Shown piece after piece: positions 1 through 8,654 of a stretch of DNA of 33,287 bases. The stretch's first letter is position 1. The number at the start of each line of letters is the position of its first letter. The position numbers were made by a program, and so were the translations under genes. The notes beneath the pieces are model-generated. The model was given only the letters and a program-made list of their open reading frames with translations. It ran no database searches and was not told the DNA's origin. Source of the DNA: Rhodospirillales bacterium (GTDB lineage: Bacteria; Pseudomonadota; Alphaproteobacteria; Rhodospirillales; JASLLV01); assembly GCA_030746935.1 (NCBI GenBank), contig JASLLV010000008.1:1-33287 (forward strand). The letters run 5' to 3'.

Positions 1-27
1 GCCGTAGGGGATGAAATGTTCGGGCAT
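1..27 (-). CDS. 5' end of a CDS running off the left edge; only MPEHFIPYG... is visible, possibly a DegT/DnrJ/PseC-type aminotransferase
   Basis: ATG on the minus strand at 25-27 open to the window edge. The 'xIPYG' start resembles DegT/PseC-like sugar aminotransferases, but only 9 residues are visible. Confidence 0.25.
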
Positions 28-159
28 CAGCGGGGCGATTCGCAAGCTGGTATTCTAGCGCGAAATGCCGCATGGGTCGCGATCCCTTGGCCGTCGGTCC
101 TGGAAATGGCGACGGCGTTGGGGCTATGAAGGACGCCGCGAAACAATGGTTCCGAGGCC

Positions 160-1182
160 ATGAAGCTCGCCATCAGCCAGCCGATCCTGTTGGGTGCCTG
201 GGGCGGCGGCAACCAGTTCGTCGCCGCGCTCAGCGAAGCGATGCGCGCGCGCGGCGATTCGGTCGTCTACGATCTTTCGGACCGCGACGTCGATGTGATC
301 TTGATCACCGACCCGAGGCCGCGCAATCCCGCGCTTTCTTTTACTCCTGGTCAAGTGCTGCGCTACATTCTATTGCGCAATCCGAAGGCGCTGGTGGTGC
401 ACCGGATCAACGAATGCGACGAGCGAAAGGGTTCGCGGGGAATGAATTTCCGTCTCCGCAACGCGAACGCCCTCGCCGACCATACGGTGTTCATCGCATC
501 CTGGCTGAAGGCGTTGGACGTGTGGCAGGCCGGAAAGCCGGCCACGGTCATCCTCAACGGCGCCGACACCCGCGTTTTTCATGCCGACCATTACGAGCCG
601 TGGGACGGGGTCGAGCCCTTGCGCATGGTCACCCACCACTGGGGTGGAAACCGCATGAAGGGGTTCGACGTTTACGAACGGCTCGACGCGCTTTTGGCGA
701 CGCCCGAATGGCGCCAGCGGCTGCGATTCACGTACGTCGGCAATCTGCCCCCGGGCTTTAAGTTCACGCAGGCCCGGTATGTGCCCCCCATCTTCGGGCC
801 CAGGCTCGCGTCTGAGCTTCGCTCCCATCACGTCTACCTGACCGCCTCGATCAACGAGCCCGCGGGCATGCATCACATCGAAGGCGCTCTGTCCGGGCTT
901 CCCCTCATCTACCGCGACAGCGGGGCCTTGCCCGAATATTGTGGCGGATTCGGTGAGGCATTTTCCGGCGCGGACGATTTCGAGGCGGCGCTCAAATCCA
1001 TGATGAAAAACTATTTCCAGTGGCTGGATTACATCGCGAGCTATTCCTATACCGCCAACCGCATGTGTCAGGCCTACATGGCGCTTCTCGACGAACTCGT
1101 GGACCGGCGCAGCGAAATCCTGGCCAAGCGGCGATTGTGGCGACATCCCATCGCGTTCGTGCTGAACCAGATTCCTTGGTGA
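160..1182 (+). CDS. glycosyltransferase, GT4-like
   Basis: 340 aa ORF; N-terminal 'MKLAISQPILLGAWGGGNQFVAALSEAMRARG' and C-terminal 'EPAGMHHIEGALSGLPLIYRDSGALPEYCGG' (nucleotide-sugar binding E-x7-E-like region of GT-B enzymes). Confidence 0.75.
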   Translation: MKLAISQPILLGAWGGGNQFVAALSEAMRARGDSVVYDLSDRDVDVILITDPRPRNPALSFTPGQVLRYILLRNPKALVVHRINECDERKGSRGMNFRLRNANALADHTVFIASWLKALDVWQAGKPATVILNGADTRVFHADHYEPWDGVEPLRMVTHHWGGNRMKGFDVYERLDALLATPEWRQRLRFTYVGNLPPGFKFTQARYVPPIFGPRLASELRSHHVYLTASINEPAGMHHIEGALSGLPLIYRDSGALPEYCGGFGEAFSGADDFEAALKSMMKNYFQWLDYIASYSYTANRMCQAYMALLDELVDRRSEILAKRRLWRHPIAFVLNQIPW

Positions 1183-2297
1183 TGCCGGCTTTCCGACCAG
1201 CGATCGCCGGCGTGGCGCGACGGAGCGTTGCGGCGACGTACGCCGCGGCCCACGCCGCGCGCCTCTATAGCTGTCGTTCGGCGCCGGTCGCCTTCGTGAC
1301 CGAGGGCGCGGAATGGACCATCCACTGGATCGGCAAGGGATACGTCGATGCCATCGAAGCGCGCCACCCGGGTACGGCGCAACTCGTCGGCCGCCCGTAC
1401 GGGCTGTTCGGCCGCATCGTCCATTTCGGATCGCAGTTCCACTGGCAGAACTGGGCCGATATCCTGCCGACCTCTAACCGGTACGTGGTCAATTACTTTC
1501 ACGGCAAGCCCGGGGACGGCCCCGAGATGGCGCGGCACGTGGAATTCTTTCTCGAGAAATGCCCTCGCCTTGAGCGCATCGTAACGGCCGCGAGCAAGGT
1601 GCGACGCAGACTCGCCCGTTGGGGCGTGCCGGCGGAGAAGATTGCCACCGTGCCCCTCGGGGTCGATACCGCGTGTTTCAGGCCCCCCGACGAGGACGAG
1701 CGCGAAGCGGCGCGGTCCCGCCTCGGCGTTCCGAAGCAGGCGATTTGCGTCGGCTCGTTTCAGAAGGATGGCGTCGGATGGGGCGACGGCCGGGAACCGA
1801 AGATGATCAAGGGCCCCGATGTGTTTGTTGCCGCGATGGGTCGTCTCGCGCGCGACCATCCCGTCTTCGTCGTCCTCTCGGGTCCCGCGCGCGGCTACGT
1901 CAAGACCGAGCTCGAACGCCTGGGCATTCCCTTCGCCCACGTCTATCCACGGGACTACCGCGAAATCGCGCGCATTTACTGGTCCCTTGATCTCTATCTG
2001 GTTGCGTCCCGCGAAGAGGGTGGCCCGCAATCTGTGTTGGAAAGTATGGCAAGCGGCGTTCCCCTGATCTCGACGCGGGTGGGCATGGCCGAGGACGTGA
2101 TCGCCGAAGGTCGCAACGGACTTCTCGTCGATGTCGGCGATGCGGACGCGCTTGCCGCCCGCGCCGCCGAGCTCGCGGGCGATTCCGATGTGCGCCGGTC
2201 GTTGCGGGCGGCCGGGCGCGAAACGGCGACCGGCTACGACTGGTCCGTTGTCGCCGAGACCTTGTACGAAAACGTCTATCGGGAACTGCTTTCGTGA
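1182..2297 (+). CDS. glycosyltransferase family 4 (GT-B)
   Basis: ATG at 1182 overlaps the upstream stop (TGATG). 'ATVPLGVDTACFRPP' and 'ASREEGGPQSVLESMASGVPLISTRVGMAEDVI' are classic Glycos_transf_1 motifs. The track start at 1020 lies inside the previous CDS. Confidence 0.87.
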   Translation: MPAFRPAIAGVARRSVAATYAAAHAARLYSCRSAPVAFVTEGAEWTIHWIGKGYVDAIEARHPGTAQLVGRPYGLFGRIVHFGSQFHWQNWADILPTSNRYVVNYFHGKPGDGPEMARHVEFFLEKCPRLERIVTAASKVRRRLARWGVPAEKIATVPLGVDTACFRPPDEDEREAARSRLGVPKQAICVGSFQKDGVGWGDGREPKMIKGPDVFVAAMGRLARDHPVFVVLSGPARGYVKTELERLGIPFAHVYPRDYREIARIYWSLDLYLVASREEGGPQSVLESMASGVPLISTRVGMAEDVIAEGRNGLLVDVGDADALAARAAELAGDSDVRRSLRAAGRETATGYDWSVVAETLYENVYRELLS

Positions 2298-3400
2298 CCG
2301 CAGGCCAGTGGGTTAAGACGGCGCTCCGGTTCACCTACCGGGCCGCGCTCGGGTTACACGAAAGGCTCAGCGCCGCGAGTTCCGGCAATGACACGGCGAT
2401 CCGCGTCTTTTACGGGGGCGCGCGAGGAGGGACCGCAGGCGGAACCCGGGTCAAGATCTTGCGGCTTGGCGAGGAATTTCCCGAACACTTGTGGGATTAC
2501 ACGCTCGTCTATCTGCTCAGCAACGCCCCCTATTTGTTGCCCACGACGCTGGAACGCTTGAAAGCGCGCGGAATCCCCATCGTCGGCAACCAGGACGGTG
2601 TGTTCTATCCCGGCTGGTTCGGCGGCGATTGGCGAGCCGAGAACGAGCGCATGGCAGCGTTGCACCGTCTTGCTGATCACGTCTTTTACCAAAGCGAATT
2701 TTGCCGCCGCGCCGCTACCGCCTTCCTTGGCGAACGGGCCGCGGCAAAAGAAGTGCTTTACAACGCGGTCGACGCCTCTCGGTTCGCGCCGTCGGAGAAA
2801 GACGAACTTCGAGGGGACGGGCATCAATTTCTCGTCGCCGGCAAGTTCGGATTCGACCAGTATTACCGCCTCGAATCTGCGGTTCGCGGGGTCGCGTGCG
2901 CGACTCGTCGCGGCCTGAACGCGCGCCTCACCGTGGCTGGGATCGTTGCGCGCGGAATCCGCGCGCGCGTTCGCGCTCTCGCCCAATCCCTGAACGTCGG
3001 CAACGCCATTCGCCTTGCGGGTCCGTACAATCGGGCCACAGCACCGCGGGTGTTCGCATCCGCCGACGTTTTCCTGTCCACCGGGCACAATGATAACTGT
3101 CCGTCCTCGGTCATCGAGGCGATGGCGTGCGCGCTGCCCGTCATCTACGCCGCCAGCGGAGGCGTGCCCGAGCTGGTGGGGTCCGAGGCTGGCATCGCGG
3201 TGGAGACAGGAGAAAGTTGGGACGAGATGCTCTCGCCGTCTGCGGACGGTCTTGCCGACGCCATGGCCCACGCGGTCGAAAACCACGCCGCGTTCTCGGC
3301 CGCCGCGCGTTCCCGGGCCGTCGCCCGTTTCGATATCGGGCCATGGCTTGCCCGCCATCGACAGGTCTTCCGGTCGCTTCTGGAGGCGCGGCATGGCTGA
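2294..3400 (+). CDS. glycosyltransferase, GT4-like
   Basis: GTG start overlaps the upstream stop (GTGA). 'LYNAVDASRFAPS' and 'STGHNDNCPSSVIEAMACALPVIYAASGGVPELVG' motifs. Confidence 0.84.
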   Translation: MTAGQWVKTALRFTYRAALGLHERLSAASSGNDTAIRVFYGGARGGTAGGTRVKILRLGEEFPEHLWDYTLVYLLSNAPYLLPTTLERLKARGIPIVGNQDGVFYPGWFGGDWRAENERMAALHRLADHVFYQSEFCRRAATAFLGERAAAKEVLYNAVDASRFAPSEKDELRGDGHQFLVAGKFGFDQYYRLESAVRGVACATRRGLNARLTVAGIVARGIRARVRALAQSLNVGNAIRLAGPYNRATAPRVFASADVFLSTGHNDNCPSSVIEAMACALPVIYAASGGVPELVGSEAGIAVETGESWDEMLSPSADGLADAMAHAVENHAAFSAAARSRAVARFDIGPWLARHRQVFRSLLEARHG

Positions 3401-4274
3401 GGGGCCACGCGTCTCGGTCGTCATCCCCTGTTACAACGGCGGCGCCGATCTGCTGGGCGCGCTCGATTCGCTGGACGCCCAGACGTTTCGCGACTTCGAG
3501 GTGGTCGTCGTCGACGACGGTTCCGACGATGGTGCGACGCTGGGCCTTCTCGATTCCATCGCCCAGCAGGTTCGCATGGTGCGACAAGGGAACCGGGGAT
3601 TGCCGGCGGCCCGGAACGCCGGATTCGCAACCACCCGCGCAGAGCTGGTCCTGCCGCTCGATTGTGATGACCGGCTCGATCCCCGATTCATTGATGCGAC
3701 CGTGGGCGCGTTGGAGCGGAACGCGGACGCTGCATACGTCTTCACCGATATGTCGCTGTGCGGCGAGAGAAGGGGTGTGCTCGCCAAGCGATACAACATG
3801 TTCACCCAGCTTTTCGTGAACCAGCTTCCATACTGCATGTTGATCCGCCGCGCCGACTGGTGGAACGCCGGCGGCTACGACGAATCGCTTCGCGACGGTT
3901 ACGAGGACTGGGAGTTCAACATCCGGCTCGCTTCTTTGGGGCGCTTCGGCGTGGCCGTGTCCGAGCCTTTGTTCCTTTATCGGGTCGATTCGCGGGGCAT
4001 GCTTCGCCGCGTCTCAAACCGCCGCCATGCCCAGTTGTGGCGCCAAATCCAGGCGCGGCACCCGGCGCTCTACCGTTTGCCCGCGTTGTGGCGTTGCTGG
4101 CGCGCGTGGCGATCGGCGCCACGAGCCTACCCCGCGTGGCTGCTCGTCGGCCTGCTCCTGTGCCACCGCGCCCTGCCGGCATCGATGTTCAACCGCGTCT
4201 TTTCGGTTCTCCTGCGCTTCTCGGCGTCGGCGCGGGCGGACGCGGGTGCCGGCCGCGCCGCCCAAGGGGCTTAG
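3393..4274 (+). CDS. glycosyltransferase family 2
   Basis: Starts MAEGPRVSVVIPCYNGG; 'FEVVVVDDGSDDG', 'NRGLPAARNAGF', 'LPLDCDDRLDP' are GT2 (GT-A) motifs. ATG at 3393 overlaps the upstream stop; the track start at 3015 is an upstream out-of-gene extension. Confidence 0.9.
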   Translation: MAEGPRVSVVIPCYNGGADLLGALDSLDAQTFRDFEVVVVDDGSDDGATLGLLDSIAQQVRMVRQGNRGLPAARNAGFATTRAELVLPLDCDDRLDPRFIDATVGALERNADAAYVFTDMSLCGERRGVLAKRYNMFTQLFVNQLPYCMLIRRADWWNAGGYDESLRDGYEDWEFNIRLASLGRFGVAVSEPLFLYRVDSRGMLRRVSNRRHAQLWRQIQARHPALYRLPALWRCWRAWRSAPRAYPAWLLVGLLLCHRALPASMFNRVFSVLLRFSASARADAGAGRAAQGA

Positions 4275-4277
4275 CGC

Positions 4278-6188
4278 GTGTGCGGCATCGCCGGCATTGT
4301 GGACTTGCGCCGGGCCACGTCGCCCGACGAGCTCGCGGCCACGGTTCGGGCCATGGGGCGCACACTCAGCCATCGGGGACCCGACGACGAAGGGGTCTGG
4401 TGCGATGCGGCGGCCGGGATCGCCTTTGCGGCGCGCCGGTTGGCGATCCGCGATCTTTCTCCGGCCGGTCATCAACCGATGGTCTCCGACGACGGTGGGC
4501 TGGTCCTCGTCTTCAACGGCGAGATCTATGATGCGGACGCGCTGCGCGCAGAGCTCGATTCGCTCGGGCACCGGTTTCGAGGCACATCGGACACCGAGGT
4601 TCTCCTCAACGCCTGCGCCCGATGGGGCGTGGCGGGGGCGCTGCCGCGCCTGAACGGGATGTTTGCGTTCGCCCTTTGGGAGACCGGCACGCGGCGCCTC
4701 ACCCTGGTCCGCGACCGGATGGGGATCAAGCCGCTTTATTGGGCGACAACCGGCGATCTCTTGCTGTTCGTCTCGGAGCTCAAGGCGTTGCGGGCGCACG
4801 CTGGCTGGACGCCCGAAATCGACCGCGACGCGCTGGCGGCGTACGCGCGCCTCTCGTACGTTCCGGCACCGCACTGCATCTGGACCGGTGCGCGGAAGCT
4901 CGAGCCGGGTTGCGCACTGACGCTCGAGCCGGGCCGCCCGCCCCAGACGTGGCGTTATTGGGACATGGCCGCGCTCGCCCAAGGCGATCGAACGATCCAC
5001 GGGGCGCGAGAGGCCGCCCCGCGACTCGAAGCCCTGCTCGGAACGGCGGTGCGCCGCCGGCTCGTCGCCGATGTGCCCGTCGGCGTATTTCTTTCCGGTG
5101 GTATCGATTCGGCAACGGTGACGGCGCTGGCGCAAATCCACGCTGACACGCCGGTCAAGACGTTCGCCGTCGGTTTCGCCGAATCGGCGTACGACGAGGC
5201 CAAGAACGCGGCCCTCGTCGCCCGACACCTCGGAACCGACCATCACGAGCTTCTTTTAAGCGCGGAGGAGACCCGCGCGCTGATTCCCGAACTGCCCTCG
5301 TGGTTCGACGAACCTTTTGCCGATTCGTCACAGGTGGCGACGCTCGCCCTCGCGCGATTCGCGCGCACCGAGGTGACGGTGGCCCTCAGCGGCGACGGCG
5401 GCGATGAAACCTTCGGCGGCTACAACCGCTACGCCTGGGCCGCCAGATACTGGCCGTGGCAGCGAAGGGTGCCGGCGCCATTCCGGCGCCTCGCGGCGGC
5501 GGCGCTCGAGCAGGTATCGCCCGGCGCCTGGGACCGGGTTCTCGGTGCCACCCCCTATCGACATCCTGGCGAGAAGCTTCACAAGTTCGCCCAAATTCTC
5601 GCGCTCGACGATCTCGATTCCGTCTATCGCCGGCTCACGGGACCCGGGGTCGATACATTCGGCGCGGTCCCGGGCGGGCGCGAACCGCCGGCGCCCGTGC
5701 CGCCACCCCTCGACGACGCAGTCGAGCGCCTGCAGTTCCTCGACACGGTGGGCTATCTGCCCGACGATATTCTGACCAAGGTGGACCGCGCGACCATGGC
5801 GGTCGGCCTCGAGGCGCGGGTCCCGTTCCTCGATCACGAGGTCATCGAGTTCGCCTGGCAATTGCCGCGCGCGCTCAAGGTTTCCGACGTCAAGAGCAAG
5901 CGCATCCTCCGCGACGTTCTCGGCCGCCATCTACCGGCAAAACTTTTCGAGGGCCGCGCCAAGTCCGGCTTCGCGATTCCGCTGGCCGGGTGGCTGCGGG
6001 GGTCGCTCAGGGATTGGGGCCAATCACTTCTCGAAGACGTGACGCGAACCGGCGAGCAGTGGTTCGACGCGAAAATCGTCACCGGCTGGTGGAACGATCA
6101 CCAGTCGCAACGAGCCGACCGCCATCACGCCCTTTGGAACGTCCTGATGTTCCAGGCCTGGCTTCGTCGGCAACGAAACGGCTCGTGA
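4278..6188 (+). CDS. asnB: asparagine synthase (glutamine-hydrolysing) / amidotransferase of polysaccharide-cluster type
   Basis: GTG start; Cys2 N-terminal nucleophile 'MCGIAGIVD', 'LSHRGPDDEG', synthetase PP-loop 'GVFLSGGIDSATV', 'ALSGDGGDETFGGYNRY', 'DILTKVDRATMAVGLEARVPFLDHE'. Confidence 0.93.
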   Translation: MCGIAGIVDLRRATSPDELAATVRAMGRTLSHRGPDDEGVWCDAAAGIAFAARRLAIRDLSPAGHQPMVSDDGGLVLVFNGEIYDADALRAELDSLGHRFRGTSDTEVLLNACARWGVAGALPRLNGMFAFALWETGTRRLTLVRDRMGIKPLYWATTGDLLLFVSELKALRAHAGWTPEIDRDALAAYARLSYVPAPHCIWTGARKLEPGCALTLEPGRPPQTWRYWDMAALAQGDRTIHGAREAAPRLEALLGTAVRRRLVADVPVGVFLSGGIDSATVTALAQIHADTPVKTFAVGFAESAYDEAKNAALVARHLGTDHHELLLSAEETRALIPELPSWFDEPFADSSQVATLALARFARTEVTVALSGDGGDETFGGYNRYAWAARYWPWQRRVPAPFRRLAAAALEQVSPGAWDRVLGATPYRHPGEKLHKFAQILALDDLDSVYRRLTGPGVDTFGAVPGGREPPAPVPPPLDDAVERLQFLDTVGYLPDDILTKVDRATMAVGLEARVPFLDHEVIEFAWQLPRALKVSDVKSKRILRDVLGRHLPAKLFEGRAKSGFAIPLAGWLRGSLRDWGQSLLEDVTRTGEQWFDAKIVTGWWNDHQSQRADRHHALWNVLMFQAWLRRQRNGS

Positions 6189-6200
6189 GACCGACGTCCG

Positions 6201-7388
6201 TTAGATCCGGGCCGTCGCGAGCGCGGGCGCCCGGAAGTCGCGGCCGAGCAACGAGGAATAGACTTTCAGCGTCTCGTCGATGACGCTCTTTTGCTGGAAT
6301 CGGCTTTCCACCAGTATCCGGCTCTTCGCCCCCATGCGGCGGCGCAGCTCGGCATCGCCAAGCAGGGTTTCCAGCGAATCCGCGAGCGCGCCCGAATCGC
6401 CGAGCGGCACTAGATACCCGTTCTCGCCGTGCTTGACGATCTCGCGGCAGCCTGGAACGTCGGTCGCGACGATCGGCCGCGCGCAAGCGGCCGCTTCGAG
6501 AAGCGATTTCGGCAGTCCCTCACGATAAGACGGAAGAACCGCGACGTGCGCTTGGCGCCATACATCGGGGACCGAGTCGCGAAATCCCCACCATTGTACC
6601 AGCCCGTCATCGTGCCACTCGCAAAGTTGCGCCTCGGGGATCGACGTCGGGTTCTCGGGATCGGGCATCCCGATCAGCAGCACCCGGACCATGAGGCCAC
6701 GGTCGCGAAGGATGCGCGTCGCCGTCACCAGCTCGCCAATGCCCTTGTTCCACAACATGCGCGAGACGACCGCGACAGTCGGGATTCCATCGGGATCTGG
6801 AAGCGGATGAAACGCCGACAAATCGACCCCCGAGCCCGGGATCAAGGCGGTCCCATCGCGTCGGATGATTCGCGCGTCTGCGAGGGTTTCGAGATCGTCG
6901 GGGTTCTGCACGATGGTTCGGTTTTTTCTCCCTCCGAGAAGCAACCGGCCGCCGAGGCGGACAGTGGGCTGAAGCACGCGCCCCATCCAGTGACCGGTCG
7001 TGAACACGAAGCCGAGCCCCGTGAGCGCGTTCACGACGGCGATTCCGGGTACCATCATCGCCGCCATCGATCCGTAAAGGCTCGGCTTCAAGGCCACGTG
7101 ATGCACCAGATCCGGCCGCTCCTGGCGGTAGACCCTGACCAGATTGATGATCGACTTGAGCTCCGAGATCAGCGACAGCTGGCTGCGCGGAAGCAGGAAC
7201 GAGACTAGACGGAAACCCTGCTTCTTGATGATTTCCGCGTGGTCGCGTATGCGGGTAACCACCACCACGTCGGCACCGGCGTCACTTACGGCTTGCGCCA
7301 GTCCGAGGCGGTGGGAGACGAAGTACCAATCCTCCGTCACCAGATAGAGGATCCGAGTCTTTTTGTCGCTGCTGGGCGTGTTCGGCAT
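6201..7388 (-). CDS. glycosyltransferase family 4
   Basis: 'RILYLVTEDWYFVSHRLGLAQA', 'LIPGSGVDLSAFHPLP', 'PSYREGLPKSLLEAAACARPIVATDVPGCREIV' motifs; 395 aa. Confidence 0.88.
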   Translation of the reverse strand: MPNTPSSDKKTRILYLVTEDWYFVSHRLGLAQAVSDAGADVVVVTRIRDHAEIIKKQGFRLVSFLLPRSQLSLISELKSIINLVRVYRQERPDLVHHVALKPSLYGSMAAMMVPGIAVVNALTGLGFVFTTGHWMGRVLQPTVRLGGRLLLGGRKNRTIVQNPDDLETLADARIIRRDGTALIPGSGVDLSAFHPLPDPDGIPTVAVVSRMLWNKGIGELVTATRILRDRGLMVRVLLIGMPDPENPTSIPEAQLCEWHDDGLVQWWGFRDSVPDVWRQAHVAVLPSYREGLPKSLLEAAACARPIVATDVPGCREIVKHGENGYLVPLGDSGALADSLETLLGDAELRRRMGAKSRILVESRFQQKSVIDETLKVYSSLLGRDFRAPALATARI

Positions 7389-7490
7389 CGCAACCGGTAC
7401 TCGAGGTCGTTCGCGGTCCCGAAACTACCATGCGCGCCCGCACTCGGAAAAGAAGCGTGATGCGCTGACGAGAGTTTGGAATCCCGGCTA

Positions 7491-8654
7491 ATGGCGGAAC
7501 GAAAACGAACAGGGAAGCCACGCAGACGCCCCGCGGATCGCCCCATCGAGGTTCTGGTGAACGGCATCCACGCGCGCCACGGCGGCGGTGTAACTTATCT
7601 CGTTAACCTGCTGCCGCTGCTCGCCCGCGATCCCTCGATTCGTCTGCACCTTGTGCTCCACGAAAGCCAACGCGACGAACTCGGATCCTTGCATGCCGAC
7701 ATAACGGCGCATGTCTTCCGTTTCTCCGACGGCTTCCTCTCACGGTTGGTCTGGGAGCAGTTCGTGCTTCCCCGGATCGCGAAGCGGGTTGGAATCGACG
7801 TCACATTTTGCCCCGCTAATTTTGCACCTTTGTTCGCGCCGTCGCCGGTCGTGCTGGTGCGCAACGCCCTTTCGGTGGGCGCGACCGAAAGGCGGCCGGT
7901 CAAGCGGCTTTACTGGCTCGCGCTCGCGGCCGCGACCTGGGTTTCGCTTTTGCGTTGTCCCCGCGCCATCGCTGTTTCGAACTACGCGCGCCGCGACGTG
8001 GTTCGACGCTTCCCCGGTCTCGCCGAAGACAAGATCACGGTCGTCCACCACGGAGTCTCTCCCGCATTCGCGCCCCCGCGGCGCTTCGATTCACGCGACG
8101 GCACCCTTCTTGCGGTGGCCGATCTCTACATCCAGAAAAACCTGCACGGATTGCTCTACGCACTGGATTCGTTGCGGGCTCGGTATCCCGACATCCGCCT
8201 CAAGATCGCGGGTGCCCCTGTCGACGCGGACTACGCGAATCGCCTCCACGACATCGTCGCCTTGCGCGGCCTCGAGGCGAACGTCGAGTTCTTGGGGCGG
8301 GTCTCCGCCGCCGGTCTTGCCGAGCTTTACCGCCGGTGCGGCGTCTTCGTATTTCCCTCCCTCGTCGAGACCTTCGGCAATCCGCTCGTGGAAGCCATGG
8401 CCAGCGGCGCCCCGATCGTGAGCGCGGGATGCGCCGCGATGCCCGAGATTCTGGGCGAGGCCGCGCTGTTCGTCGATCCGCGCGATCCGGATGGGATCGC
8501 ACGTGCGATCGCGCGCCTTCTCGACGACGCCCCCTTGCGTCGTCGGCTCGGCGAGCTTGCGCAGGCCCGCGCGTCCCGGTTCTCGTGGGAGGAGACGGCG
8601 CTGCGGACGGCCGACGTTCTGAAGGAGTGCGCGCGCACCGCACGCGGCGGCTAG
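7491..8654 (+). CDS. glycosyltransferase family 4 (GT-B)
   Basis: 'GIHARHGGGVTYLVNLLPLL', 'VHHGVSPAFAPP', 'FPSLVETFGNPLVEAMASGAPIVSAGCAAMPEI'. ATG at 7491 chosen over the TTG at 7476. Confidence 0.88.
   Translation: MAERKRTGKPRRRPADRPIEVLVNGIHARHGGGVTYLVNLLPLLARDPSIRLHLVLHESQRDELGSLHADITAHVFRFSDGFLSRLVWEQFVLPRIAKRVGIDVTFCPANFAPLFAPSPVVLVRNALSVGATERRPVKRLYWLALAAATWVSLLRCPRAIAVSNYARRDVVRRFPGLAEDKITVVHHGVSPAFAPPRRFDSRDGTLLAVADLYIQKNLHGLLYALDSLRARYPDIRLKIAGAPVDADYANRLHDIVALRGLEANVEFLGRVSAAGLAELYRRCGVFVFPSLVETFGNPLVEAMASGAPIVSAGCAAMPEILGEAALFVDPRDPDGIARAIARLLDDAPLRRRLGELAQARASRFSWEETALRTADVLKECARTARGG

Noticed and set aside
2354-3424. 356-aa minus-strand ORF opposite a GT4-like gene
   Set aside because: Antisense to a gene with GT-B motifs and coupled start/stop codons.
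4014-5246. 410-aa minus-strand ORF opposite asnB
   Set aside because: Shadow ORF of a high-GC coding region.
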